Shown here: piece after piece, positions 33,264 to 42,034 of the stretch | Numbering within the stretch: position 1 is the first letter of the stretch | Layout: each line of letters begins with the position of its first letter | Assembly: GCF_004362825.1 (NCBI RefSeq) | Contig: NZ_SNXZ01000002.1 | Span: forward strand, 1,297,365 to 1,361,364 | Direction: 5' to 3' | Source: Labedaea rhizosphaerae | Lineage (GTDB): Bacteria; Actinomycetota; Actinomycetes; Mycobacteriales; Pseudonocardiaceae | DNA length: 64,000 nt | The notes under the pieces: model-generated | Told to the model about the DNA's origin: nothing | The model's database searches: none | What the model saw: only the letters and a program-made list of their open reading frames with translations | Made by a program: the position numbers and the translations under genes

Positions 33264-35921
33264 GTGGAGCCGCACACTGGGGAGCCGCACACCGCGAAGC
33301 CGGACACCGCGCTCGCCGCGGCCCGCACCGCGATGCGCCTCGCGGACGCCAACCCCGGACGCGCCCAGCCCGCGGCCCGGCTCGCGGTGCGCCGGGCGCG
33401 ACGGGAGGGCGACCCGGTGGCGGCGGCGGTCGCGGAACTGGCGCTCGGGCATTCGCTGTCCCAGTGCGGTGAGGTGCCCGCCGCGATCCGGCACCTGCGT
33501 GCGGCGGCCCGCCATGGCGACGAGGCCGGCTCCACGACGCTCGCGGGCGAAGCCCGGATGAAACTCGCCTACGCGCTGGTCCAGCGTGGCCAGCCCCGCG
33601 CGGCGCTGCACGCCATCGACGCCGCTCTGTCGTCCTTGACCGGGCCGGGCAAGGCGATCGCTCGCGCTCAGCGCGCGGTGATCCTGTACGAGGTCGGCCG
33701 GCTCGAGGAGGCGCTCGCGGAGTTCCGCATCGCCATCCCGGCGCTGCGCCGGACCCAGCAACGCCGTGACCTGCAGCGCGCGCTGGTCAACCGCGGCCTG
33801 ACCCTGTCCGGCTTGGCCTACTACCAGGCGGCCATCGCCGACCTGAAGGAAGCCGACACGATCGCGCGCGAGCTGAACCGGCCGCTGGCCATCGGGATCA
33901 TCGCCGAGAACCTGGGCTTCGTGGAGTCGTTGCGTGGCGACGTCCCGGCCGCTTTGCGCTACCTCGACGACGCCGAGAGGACCATCGTCGAGCACGGCGG
34001 GCAGCTGGCGCCGGTGCTGCTGGACCGCAGCCAGCTGTTGCTGTCGGTCGGTCTGGTCGCCGAGACGCGGGAGGTGGCCGAGCGCGCGATCGCCGCCTTC
34101 CAGGCCAGCCGGCGGCAGCTGAAGGTCCCGGAGATGCGGCTGACCTTGGCCCGTGCGTCCTATTTGGATGGCAAGACCGCGGAGGCGGCGACCCAGGCCC
34201 GCTTGGCCGCCAAGGAATTCGCCGCGCAGCACCGCGACGGCTGGGCCGCGCTGGCCCGGCTGACCGCCGTGCAGGCCGGGCTCGCGAACGGCGAGCAGAT
34301 CACCGACGCGCACGTCCAGTCCATTGTGGACGTCCTGGTGGCCGGTGGCCGCAAGGCGGCCGCGCTGGAGGCGCGGCTGGTCGCGGCGCGCCTGGCCGAA
34401 CGACGCGGCCGCGCCGACGTGAGCCGCGGGCACCTCGAGCCGGCCAGCGCCGAGCGACGGCGTGGGCCGGCGGCCCGGCGTGCGCGCGGCTGGTACGCCG
34501 AGGCGTTGCTGCGCCAGGCCGACGGACGCACCCGCGAGGCGGCCACCGCCGTCCGGGCCGGGCTGCGGATCCTCGACGAGCACAGCACCGCGCTCGGCGC
34601 GACCGACCTGCGCGTGTACTCGGCCGTGCACCGGGCCGAGCTCACCGACCTGGGCCTGCGCATCGCCATGCGGGACGGGCGGGCCCGCCAGGTGTTCGAG
34701 TGGTCCGAGCGCGGCCGGGCGAGCCGGCTCGTGCACCGCGCCGTGCTGCCGCCGCCCGACCCGGAACTGGCCGAGCTGCTGGGTGAGCTGCGGGCCACCG
34801 CGTTGGAGATCGACAAGGCACGGCTGGCCGGGCAGCCGGTCGCGCGGCTGGAACAACGGCAGGTCGCGCTGGAGCGGCGGATCCGGGATCGCAACCGCTT
34901 GCTGCCCGGCGGGAGCGGCCAGCAAGGCGCCGGGCCGGTGTCGCCGTCGGTGCTGGGCGCCGCGCTCGGGGACCGCGCGCTCCTCGAGTTCGTGCAGTTC
35001 GACGGGAAGCTGCACGCGCTCACGCTGGTCGACGGAGTCCTTCGCAGGCACGAGCTGGCCGCGGTGGCCGAGGTCACCGACCTGCTCGACCGGATCCCGT
35101 TCGCCTTGCACAAGCTCGCCCGCCGCGACGGCCGCAGTGCCACGATCGAAGCGGCCGCGGCCCTGCTCGACGCCACGGCGGTCCGGCTGGACCGGCTGCT
35201 GCTGGCCGGCCTCGCCGAGATCGGCGACCGGCCGCTGGTGGTCGTGCCGACCGGCGGGCTGCACAGCCTGCCGTGGTCGATCCTGCCGTCGTGCGCGCAC
35301 CGGCCGGTCGTCGTGTCACCGTCGGCGACCCTGTGGCACGCCGCCGCGACCGCGACCGGTTCCGCGGCCCAAGGCGTGGCGGTGGCCGCCGGTCCCGGCC
35401 TGTCCGGGGCGCGCGCGGAAGCCCAAGCGGTGGCCGCGATCCACGACGGTGCCCAGGCGATGCTCGACGACACGGCGACCGTCGGCGCCGTGCTGGCCGC
35501 ACTGACCACTGTGGACGTCATGCACCTGGCCGCGCACGGGCGGCTGGCCACGAACAACCCGCTGTTCTCCGATCTGCGCCTGCACGACGGCCCGCTGGTG
35601 GTCTACGACCTGGAACGCCTGCCCCGCGTGCCGAGCACGGTCGTGCTGGCCGCGTGCGACAGCGGCCGGTCGGTGGTGCGCACTGGCGACGAGCTGCTCG
35701 GCCTGGCCGCGACGTTCATCGCGCGCGGCACCATGCGGCTGATCGCGTCCGTGGTGCCGATCCCGGACGCCGAGACCGCGCCGCTGATGGTGGCGTTGCA
35801 CCAACGGCTGGCGAAGGGTCACTCCCCCGCCGCCGCGCTGGCCGAGGCCCAGCGTGAGGTGCGCGACGAGAGCCCCGCCGGCCGGGCCGCCGCGGCCGGG
35901 TTCGTCTGCATCGGCGCCTGA
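33264..35921 (+). CDS. TPR-CHAT caspase-like protein
   Basis: 885 residues. The N-terminal two thirds (about 1-500) are helical TPR-like repeats (ALGHSLSQCGEVPAAIRHLRAAA, AVILYEVGRLEEALAEFRIA, ALVNRGLTLSGLAYYQAAIADLKEA). The C-terminal CHAT domain has the caspase-type dyad: His in DVMHLAAHGRLATNNPLFS and Cys in VVLAACDSGRSV. CHAT proteins are cysteine peptidases; TPR-CHAT members include the Csx29 protease of type III-E CRISPR. The GTG at 33264 has no ribosome site and a TACCCT hexamer six bases upstream. It diverges from the subtilase-sigma operon and is presumably part of one protease pathway with it. Confidence 0.9.
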   Translation: MEPHTGEPHTAKPDTALAAARTAMRLADANPGRAQPAARLAVRRARREGDPVAAAVAELALGHSLSQCGEVPAAIRHLRAAARHGDEAGSTTLAGEARMKLAYALVQRGQPRAALHAIDAALSSLTGPGKAIARAQRAVILYEVGRLEEALAEFRIAIPALRRTQQRRDLQRALVNRGLTLSGLAYYQAAIADLKEADTIARELNRPLAIGIIAENLGFVESLRGDVPAALRYLDDAERTIVEHGGQLAPVLLDRSQLLLSVGLVAETREVAERAIAAFQASRRQLKVPEMRLTLARASYLDGKTAEAATQARLAAKEFAAQHRDGWAALARLTAVQAGLANGEQITDAHVQSIVDVLVAGGRKAAALEARLVAARLAERRGRADVSRGHLEPASAERRRGPAARRARGWYAEALLRQADGRTREAATAVRAGLRILDEHSTALGATDLRVYSAVHRAELTDLGLRIAMRDGRARQVFEWSERGRASRLVHRAVLPPPDPELAELLGELRATALEIDKARLAGQPVARLEQRQVALERRIRDRNRLLPGGSGQQGAGPVSPSVLGAALGDRALLEFVQFDGKLHALTLVDGVLRRHELAAVAEVTDLLDRIPFALHKLARRDGRSATIEAAAALLDATAVRLDRLLLAGLAEIGDRPLVVVPTGGLHSLPWSILPSCAHRPVVVSPSATLWHAAATATGSAAQGVAVAAGPGLSGARAEAQAVAAIHDGAQAMLDDTATVGAVLAALTTVDVMHLAAHGRLATNNPLFSDLRLHDGPLVVYDLERLPRVPSTVVLAACDSGRSVVRTGDELLGLAATFIARGTMRLIASVVPIPDAETAPLMVALHQRLAKGHSPAAALAEAQREVRDESPAGRAAAAGFVCIGA

Positions 35922-35926
35922 CCCGG

Positions 35927-35941
35927 TTCGTATCAAAACCC
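35927..35941 (+). promoter_or_regulatory. TCGTATCAA-type element upstream of the GH25-like gene
   Basis: TTCGTATCAAAACCC begins 5 bases after the TPR-CHAT stop and matches, with a two-base insertion, the element upstream of the subtilase operon (TCGTATCAACCC, minus strand at 33198 to 33187). Both are oriented toward the gene they precede. It is a candidate promoter element for the locus sigma factor, supported by two instances only. Confidence 0.35.
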
Positions 35942-35997
35942 GGATCGGCGCATCTGTCCTGGCATCAGCCATTGTCAAATCAGGACGGATGAGAACG

Positions 35998-36633
35998 ATG
36001 GAATTCGGAATCGACGTCAGCCACCACAACGTGGTGGACGACTGGCATGCCGTGCGCGGCAACAACATCACGTTCGCCAGCATCAAGGTGACCGACGGGG
36101 AGGAATTCGTCGACCCGCAGGCCCGCCACCACGTGCCCGGCGCGCGGGCCGCCGGGATCCGGGTCGGCGGTTACCATTTCGCCCGCAAGGGCAACGTCCA
36201 GAAACAAGTCGACCTGTTCTTCGAGCAATTGCACGCCCGGGCGATGCTGTCGTCGACCTCGCTGGCGCCGATGCTCGACATGGAAGAAGCGTCCGGGTTG
36301 CGGGACACCGCGAACTCGTTCATCCCGCAGTTCATCGCGAAGCTGCGGGCCAAGGGCGGGATCAAGCGGGTGTTCGTCTACGCCAACCTCGACTGGTTCA
36401 CCAACGTGTTGCGCCCCAACGACTGGGCGGACGCGAACGTGATGCTCTGGATCGCGCGGTTCAACGGCAACCCCGGCAAACCCGGGTTCAGCCACCCGAA
36501 GCTGGTGCTGCACCAGCACAGCATGAAGGGCAAGGTGCCCGGCATCCCCGGGCACGTCGACCGCGACGCCACCATCGGCACGCACAAGCTGGCCGACCTG
36601 CTGCTGCGCACCCCCGCGCCGGCCCCGGCCTGA
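35998..36633 (+). CDS. GH25-like glycoside hydrolase (lysozyme-type muramidase fold)
   Basis: 211 residues forming a single GH25-like barrel: FGIDVSHHN at the start, FASIKVTDGEEFVDP, GGYHFARKGN, the acidic pair in PMLDMEEASG, VFVYANLDWF and the ending HVDRDAT. The DxE-type acidic residues needed for muramidase activity are present. There is no signal peptide, so the enzyme may be released by lysis or be used inside the cell. ATG 35998 is chosen; 35989 is in frame. It follows the TPR-CHAT gene on the same strand and shares an upstream element with the subtilase operon. Confidence 0.82.
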   Translation: MEFGIDVSHHNVVDDWHAVRGNNITFASIKVTDGEEFVDPQARHHVPGARAAGIRVGGYHFARKGNVQKQVDLFFEQLHARAMLSSTSLAPMLDMEEASGLRDTANSFIPQFIAKLRAKGGIKRVFVYANLDWFTNVLRPNDWADANVMLWIARFNGNPGKPGFSHPKLVLHQHSMKGKVPGIPGHVDRDATIGTHKLADLLLRTPAPAPA

Positions 36634-36676
36634 GCATGGTCCACTTCGGACCGGGGCGCGGCGCGGGAGCGGCGGC

Positions 36677-37846
36677 TCAGCCGTAGATGGCCCGCGCCCA
36701 CTCCGGGTGGTCGATGAACGGGTTCCGGTTGTGCTGGAACTGCGTGTAGATGACCTCGTTGCGGTGCATCTCGGTGGCGTCCGGCGGGTCCTGGTCGTTC
36801 CACGCCAGCAGCACCGAGAGCTTGCCGATGTTCGGGTTGGTGTTGTTCGAGGTGGACTCGTTCGGCTCGAGGTCGGGGAAGCCGTCGTCACCCTCGTAGC
36901 GCACGGCCATGTAGAGGATCATGCGGGCGACGTCGCCCTTGACCGCGTCCCGCGGCTGGAAGGAGTCGCTGTCGGTCAGGCAGCCCGAGCACTGGTCGAC
37001 CGGCGAACCGCCGTTGTCGAAGTCCTTGTTGCTGCGCGTGCTGTTGACCGTCACGTCCTCGGCCCGTAGGTGGTGCAGGTCGGTGCCGGGCCCGGTCGCG
37101 GTGCCGAAGTCACCGTGGGACTTCGCCCACACGTGCTCGCGGTTCCAGTCGTCCGGGTCGCCGCCGTTGGTGCTCTTGGGCACCGAGCGGCCGCTGTAGA
37201 TCTCGATGACGTTGTTGGGGTTGTTCGGGTCCTCGTCGGTGGCCTTGATCCCGTCCCAGTCCTGGTCGTAGGACAGCTTGGTCATCTGGCTGATGATGGT
37301 GTGCAGCGCGGCCTTCAACTCCGGACCGGTCTTGCCGAGCGCGGCGGCGTAGTAGGCGTCGGTGTCCCCCGGGTCGCCGGGCGCCGACGTCGTGGTGGTG
37401 GTCGTCGGCGTCGAGGAGCCGGTGATGGTGAACGCCGTCGTCGACTTCAGGCCCGGGTGGGAGAAGTACGCGCCCAGGGCCCCGGTGACGTCCAGTTCCT
37501 TGCCGACGAGGTCGGGGTTGGACTGCAGCCCGTACGCCGAGCGGAAGGTCGACGTGATCTGCACGTAGAGGACCTGTCCGGTGGCGGTCTGCCCCGGCGC
37601 GTCGGCGAGCGCGAGCGCGTAGTCGTTGGGGAAGTTGCTGGTGACGACCGTGGTGGTCGCCGTGGGCTGGCCGACCACGTAACCGCGGACGGTCGCCGTA
37701 CTCCCGTTCTGCCCGGCGATGGCCTGGGCCACGGTCAGCGGCGTGCCCGCGGCGGAGCTGGCGCCCGCTTGCAGGACAACGAAAACCGACGCGAGGACGG
37801 TCAGTACGGCGGATAACAGCGCGAGGCGCTTGCGGCGCGGTGTCAC
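36677..37846 (-). CDS. Secreted endonuclease I-family nuclease
   Basis: 389 residues. An N-terminal signal peptide (RRKRLALLSAVLTVLASVFVVLQAGASSAAG) is followed by an OB-like DUF6359 domain (VAQAIAGQNGSTATVRGYVVG, about 40-140), a Thr/Ser/Pro linker (about 145-160) and an endonuclease I domain with DDWNREHVWAKSHG, DLHHLRAEDVTVNSTRSN and the C-terminal HRNEVIYTQFQHNRNPFIDHPEW. The His and Asn residues of the beta-beta-alpha metal site are intact. It would degrade extracellular DNA. It is convergent with the GH25-like gene. Confidence 0.9.
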   Translation of the reverse strand: MTPRRKRLALLSAVLTVLASVFVVLQAGASSAAGTPLTVAQAIAGQNGSTATVRGYVVGQPTATTTVVTSNFPNDYALALADAPGQTATGQVLYVQITSTFRSAYGLQSNPDLVGKELDVTGALGAYFSHPGLKSTTAFTITGSSTPTTTTTTSAPGDPGDTDAYYAAALGKTGPELKAALHTIISQMTKLSYDQDWDGIKATDEDPNNPNNVIEIYSGRSVPKSTNGGDPDDWNREHVWAKSHGDFGTATGPGTDLHHLRAEDVTVNSTRSNKDFDNGGSPVDQCSGCLTDSDSFQPRDAVKGDVARMILYMAVRYEGDDGFPDLEPNESTSNNTNPNIGKLSVLLAWNDQDPPDATEMHRNEVIYTQFQHNRNPFIDHPEWARAIYG

Positions 37847-38033
37847 GATCCCTCCCGACAGGGTTCACCCGGCAATGAGAGGAAGGTGACAGGCGAAACC
37901 CGCGGGTGGAACGAACGAAAGTCGAAGATCAGGTGTCTTGGGCGCGAGCGGCGCAACTACCGACGATCGGCTGGGACCGAACGCCGAGGCGATTGGTCCG
38001 GTCGGCGGCTGGCGCGACCCGCGATCACACGAA

Positions 38034-38067
38034 CGACGGCCCGGGTGAACTTCCACCCGGGCCGTCG
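38034..38067 (-). terminator. Intrinsic terminator of pdxS
   Basis: A perfect 14-bp stem (CGACGGCCCGGGTG pairing with CACCCGGGCCGTCG) with a six-base loop lies 28 bases after the pdxS stop on the minus strand. There is no long T-run. Confidence 0.7.
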
Positions 38068-38095
38068 CGCTGTGCGTTTGCGATTTACCTTCGGC

Positions 38096-39019
38096 TTACC
38101 AACCACGCTCCGCGAGCCGGTGCGGCTCGGGGACGTCCTCGACGTTGATGCCGACCATGGCCTCGCCCAGACCACGCGAGACCTTCGCGATCACGTCCGG
38201 GTCGTCGTGGAAGGTCGTCGCCTTGACGATGGCCTCCGCGCGCTTGGCCGGGTCGCCGGACTTGAAGATGCCGGAGCCGACGAACACGCCCTCGGCGCCC
38301 AGCTGCATCATCATCGCCGCGTCGGCCGGGGTGGCGATGCCGCCCGCGGTGAACAGCACGACCGGCAGCTTGCCCTTCTCGGCGACCTCGCGCACCAGCT
38401 CGTAGGGCGCCTGGAGTTCCTTGGCCGCCACGTAGAGCTCGTCCGGCGAGAGCGAGGTGAGCCGGCGGATCTCGGCGCCGATCTTGCGCATGTGCGTGGT
38501 CGCGTTGGACACGTCACCGGTGCCGGCCTCGCCCTTGGAGCGGATCATGGCCGCGCCCTCGGTGATCCGGCGCAACGCCTCACCCAGGTTGGTGGCACCG
38601 CACACGAACGGCACGGTGAACTGCCACTTGTCGATGTGGTTGGCGTAGTCGGCGGGCGTGAGCACCTCGGACTCGTCGATGTAGTCCACGCCGAGCGACT
38701 GCAGCACCTGCGCCTCGACGAAATGGCCGATCCGGGCCTTGGCCATGACCGGGATCGAGACCTGGTTGATGATGCCGTCGATCAGATCCGGGTCGCTCAT
38801 GCGCGCGACGCCACCCTGCGCGCGAATGTCCGCGGGCACCCGTTCGAGCGCCATGACGGCCACCGCGCCCGCGTCCTCGGCGATCTTCGCCTGTTCGGCG
38901 GTGACCACGTCCATGATCACGCCGCCCTTGAGCATCTCGGCCATGCCGCGCTTCACCCGCGCGGTGCCGGTCTCCGCGACCCCGGTGGTGGTCTCAGTGG
39001 TGGGCTGTGGTTCGGACAC
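38096..39019 (-). CDS. pdxS: Pyridoxal 5'-phosphate synthase subunit PdxS
   Basis: 307 residues. TIM-barrel synthase that makes PLP from ribose 5-phosphate, glyceraldehyde 3-phosphate and ammonia from PdxT. Markers are [51 protein letters not shown], the catalytic-lysine region and the phosphate-binding [29 protein letters not shown] at 39019 is preceded by GAGAGG six bases upstream and preferred over an ATG at 39055. The usual pdxT partner is about 13 kb away beyond the accessory island. Confidence 0.95.
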   Translation of the reverse strand: MSEPQPTTETTTGVAETGTARVKRGMAEMLKGGVIMDVVTAEQAKIAEDAGAVAVMALERVPADIRAQGGVARMSDPDLIDGIINQVSIPVMAKARIGHFVEAQVLQSLGVDYIDESEVLTPADYANHIDKWQFTVPFVCGATNLGEALRRITEGAAMIRSKGEAGTGDVSNATTHMRKIGAEIRRLTSLSPDELYVAAKELQAPYELVREVAEKGKLPVVLFTAGGIATPADAAMMMQLGAEGVFVGSGIFKSGDPAKRAEAIVKATTFHDDPDVIAKVSRGLGEAMVGINVEDVPEPHRLAERGW

Positions 39020-39278
39020 GCTGCGCCTCTCGAACGAACTCGTGATGTGGGTCATACCAGCAGGTCAGGAACCTGCTACTAGCAATGTACGACGCACGTG
39101 GCCTGCTGAGGCGGGCCAATGGCACCCGTTCTCGGCAGGCCACTTGGCCACCTCGGCGCCACTCGGCGCCACGAGGCCGTCCTGGGCTTGTCCCAGCCTG
39201 GCAACAGGTGTGAGATCGAACACAGACCATTCGGCGGGGCCGCCGGCCGGCCCCCGACACCCGGGAGGTGAGGGCCAG

Positions 39279-41402
39279 ATGGCAAGCAAGCATGGCGACA
39301 GCGCCCAGGACCAATCAGCAGTCGCGGTGGACGATCCAGCCAAGGTCAGGAACGTCGTGCTCGTGGGTCCATCCGGATCCGGCAAGACGACGCTCGCCGA
39401 GGCCCTGCTCGCCGCGACCGGCACCGTGCCGAGGGCGGGCTCGGTCACCGAGGGCACGACGGTGTGCGACCACGACCCGGCCGCGGTCCGCCAGCAGCGC
39501 TCGGTCGGCCTGTCCGTCGCACCGGTGTTGCACGGCGACATCAAGATCAACCTCATCGACACCCCCGGGTACGCCGACTTCGTCGGTGAGTTGCGGGCCG
39601 GACTGCGAGCCGCGGATGCCGCGTTGTTCGTGGTGAGCGCCGCCGAGGGCGTGGACCCGGCGACCGTCGCCGTGTGGGCGGAGTGTGCCGCCGTAGCCAT
39701 GCCGCGAGCAGTGGTCATCGCGCGCACCGACCACCAGCGCGCCGACGTCTCCGCCGAGATCGCCGCGTGCCAGGACCAGTTCGGCGCCGGCGTGCTCCCG
39801 CTCTACCTGCCCGCGGATGACGGCACGCCGTCGTTGATCGGGCTGATCACCCAGCGCCGGTTCGACTACGGAGGCGGCTACCCGCCCGTGGTGTCCGACC
39901 CGGACGGCGAGGACATCGCCGACGCACGCAACGAACTGATCGAGGGGATCATCGCCGAGAGCGAGGACGAGACCCTCATGGACCGCTACCTCGGCGGCGA
40001 GGAGATCGACCAGGACGTCCTGATCGCCGACCTGGAGACCGCGGTCGCGCGCGGCAGCTTCCACCCCGTGATCCCGGTGTGCGCGTCGAGCGGCATGGGT
40101 CTCGCCGAGTTGCTGGAGGTCATGGCGCAGGGCTTCCCGTCCCCGCTGGAGCACCCGCTGCCGGCGGTCACCACGCCCGACGGCGCCGAGCACGCCGCGA
40201 TCACCGCCGACCCGGACGGCCCGCTGGTGGCCGAGGTCGTGCGCACCGCCGTCGACTCCTACGTCGGACGGGTGTCGCTGGTCCGGGTGTTCTCCGGGAC
40301 GCTGCGCCCGGAACGCCCGGTGCACGTCTCCGGGCACGGCCTCGCCGAGCGCGGCCACGACGACCACGACGCCGACGAGCGGGTGGCGCACGTCTACTCA
40401 CCGCTCGGGTCGAACCTGCGCGAGGTGCCGTTCTGCGTCGCGGGCGACCTGTGCGCGTTGACCAAGATCGGCTCGGCGGAGACCGGCGACACGATCTCCT
40501 CGCCCGAGGACCCGATCCTGATGGCGCCGTGGACGATGCCCGAGCCGCTGCTGCCGGTCGCCATCGTGGCCAAGACCCGCAGCGACGAGGACGCGCTGGC
40601 CCGCAACCTCGGCCGGCTCGTGGCCAGCGACCCGACGCTGCGCCTGGAGCGCAACGCCGAGACCCACCAGATGGTGTTGTGGTGCATGGGCGAGGCGCAT
40701 GCCGACGTGGTGCTCGCCCGGCTGCGGGCCGGCGGCGCCGACGTGGACAGCGAGCCGGTGCGGGTGGCGCTGCGCGAGACGTTCAGCGGCCCCGCGCAAG
40801 GAAAAGGCCGGCACGTCAAGCAGTCCGGCGGGCACGGCCAGTACGCGGTGTGCGACATCAAGGTCGAGCCGCTGCCACGCGGCAGCGGATTCGAGTTCGT
40901 CGACAAGATCGTCGGTGGCGCCATCCCGAACCAGTTCATCCCCAGCGTGGAGAAGGGCGTGCGGGCCCAGATGGAACGTGGCCTGCGCGGCGACGGCCAC
41001 CCGGTGGTGGACATCCGGGTGACACTGGTGGACGGCAAGGCGCACAGCGTCGACTCCTCCGACGCGGCGTTCCAGACCGCGGGCTCGCTCGCGTTGAAGG
41101 AAGCCGCCGCCGCGGGCCGGGTCGCACTGCTGGAACCGGTGGACGAGGTGTCGATCCGGCTGCCCGACGAACACCTCGGCACGGTGCTCGGCGACCTGTC
41201 CAGCCGTCGTGGTCGCGTGCTGGGCACGGAGGCGGCCGACGTCCCGGGCTACAGCGTGGTGCACGCGGAGGTGCCCGCGAGCGAACTGCTGCGCTACGCG
41301 ATCGACCTGCGCTCGCTCACCTCCGGTGCGGCGACGTTCACCCGCCACTTCTCCCGGTACGACCCGCTGCCCGATTCCCTGGCCGGCGCCGCGACCGGCT
41401 GA
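39279..41402 (+). CDS. Elongation factor G-like GTPase (EF-G2 type)
   Basis: 707 residues, the domain layout of EF-G. G1 is GPSGSGKTT and G3 is DTPGYADF, but the G4 position reads ARTDH instead of NKxD, as in the EF-G-like/EF-G2 branch of actinobacteria (for example M. tuberculosis Rv0120c). Domains II-V follow (GRVSLVRVFSGTLRP, CMGEAHADVVLARL, KQSGGHGQYAVCDI, SVVHAEVPASELLRYAIDLRSLTSG). Domain II has an insertion rich in His and Asp (ERGHDDHDADER). The translocation role of canonical EF-G is not expected; the true role is unknown. ATG at 39279 lies 11 bases after GGGAGGTGA. It is divergent from pdxS. Confidence 0.9.
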   Translation: MASKHGDSAQDQSAVAVDDPAKVRNVVLVGPSGSGKTTLAEALLAATGTVPRAGSVTEGTTVCDHDPAAVRQQRSVGLSVAPVLHGDIKINLIDTPGYADFVGELRAGLRAADAALFVVSAAEGVDPATVAVWAECAAVAMPRAVVIARTDHQRADVSAEIAACQDQFGAGVLPLYLPADDGTPSLIGLITQRRFDYGGGYPPVVSDPDGEDIADARNELIEGIIAESEDETLMDRYLGGEEIDQDVLIADLETAVARGSFHPVIPVCASSGMGLAELLEVMAQGFPSPLEHPLPAVTTPDGAEHAAITADPDGPLVAEVVRTAVDSYVGRVSLVRVFSGTLRPERPVHVSGHGLAERGHDDHDADERVAHVYSPLGSNLREVPFCVAGDLCALTKIGSAETGDTISSPEDPILMAPWTMPEPLLPVAIVAKTRSDEDALARNLGRLVASDPTLRLERNAETHQMVLWCMGEAHADVVLARLRAGGADVDSEPVRVALRETFSGPAQGKGRHVKQSGGHGQYAVCDIKVEPLPRGSGFEFVDKIVGGAIPNQFIPSVEKGVRAQMERGLRGDGHPVVDIRVTLVDGKAHSVDSSDAAFQTAGSLALKEAAAAGRVALLEPVDEVSIRLPDEHLGTVLGDLSSRRGRVLGTEAADVPGYSVVHAEVPASELLRYAIDLRSLTSGAATFTRHFSRYDPLPDSLAGAATG

Positions 41403-41435
41403 CACCAGGACCGGCTGAGACCGGCTGACACGCCT

Positions 41436-41465
41436 GACGGCCGGGCCCACACCGGCCCGGCCGTC
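41436..41465 (+). terminator. Intrinsic terminator after the EF-G-like gene
   Basis: GACGGCCGGGCC (41436-41447) pairs perfectly with GGCCCGGCCGTC (41454-41465) around a six-base loop, 33 bases after the stop at 41402. There is no T-run. Confidence 0.65.
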
Positions 41466-41533
41466 CGTGGGCAGGTCCGCGGGTTCCGAAATCGACGCGC
41501 GGGTTGTCGGTGGTCGTGACTAGGGTCCGCGGC

Positions 41534-42031
41534 ATGATCCGAGTGCCGTACACCGGCGGTGAGAAGGAAAGCCTGCACGCGAGCCTCGAACGGCACCGCC
41601 AAGCGGTGTTGTGGAAGGTCGAGGGGCTCGACGACGAGCAGTTGCGCAAGGCCATGACGCCGACGGGCACCAACCTGCTCGGGCTGGTCAAGCACCTGGC
41701 CGCGGTCGAGTACGGCTGGTTCTGCGAGACGTTCGGCCGCGAGACCGAACCGCTGCCGTTCGACGACGACGATGAGAACGCCGACCTGCGCATCGAGCCC
41801 GGCGAGACCACGGCCGACGTGCTCGCCTTCTACGAGCGGGCCCGCGCGGCCGCCGACTCGGTGATCGCCGAGGTGGACGTCGAGACCACCGGCACCGCGT
41901 GGTTCGGCGAGCAGGTCAGCCTGCGCTGGGTGCTGATCCACATGATCGAGGAGACCGCGCGGCACGCCGGTCACATGGACGTCGTGCGTGAGCTGATCGA
42001 CGGCACGGCGGGCGATCACCGCGAGGACTAG
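41534..42031 (+). CDS. DinB-superfamily protein (DUF664 type)
   Basis: 165 residues, four-helix DinB-like protein. The metal-binding histidines are seen in LVKHLAAVEYGW, LIHMIEETARHAGHMDVVRELIDG, the usual H/HxxxH layout. Actinobacterial members are often mycothiol-dependent transferases, but the substrate is unknown. ATG at 41534 sits in a region without a clear ribosome site. Tail-to-tail with the following gene, three bases apart; both encode members of the same fold. Confidence 0.82.
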   Translation: MIRVPYTGGEKESLHASLERHRQAVLWKVEGLDDEQLRKAMTPTGTNLLGLVKHLAAVEYGWFCETFGRETEPLPFDDDDENADLRIEPGETTADVLAFYERARAAADSVIAEVDVETTGTAWFGEQVSLRWVLIHMIEETARHAGHMDVVRELIDGTAGDHRED

Positions 42032-42034
42032 GCC

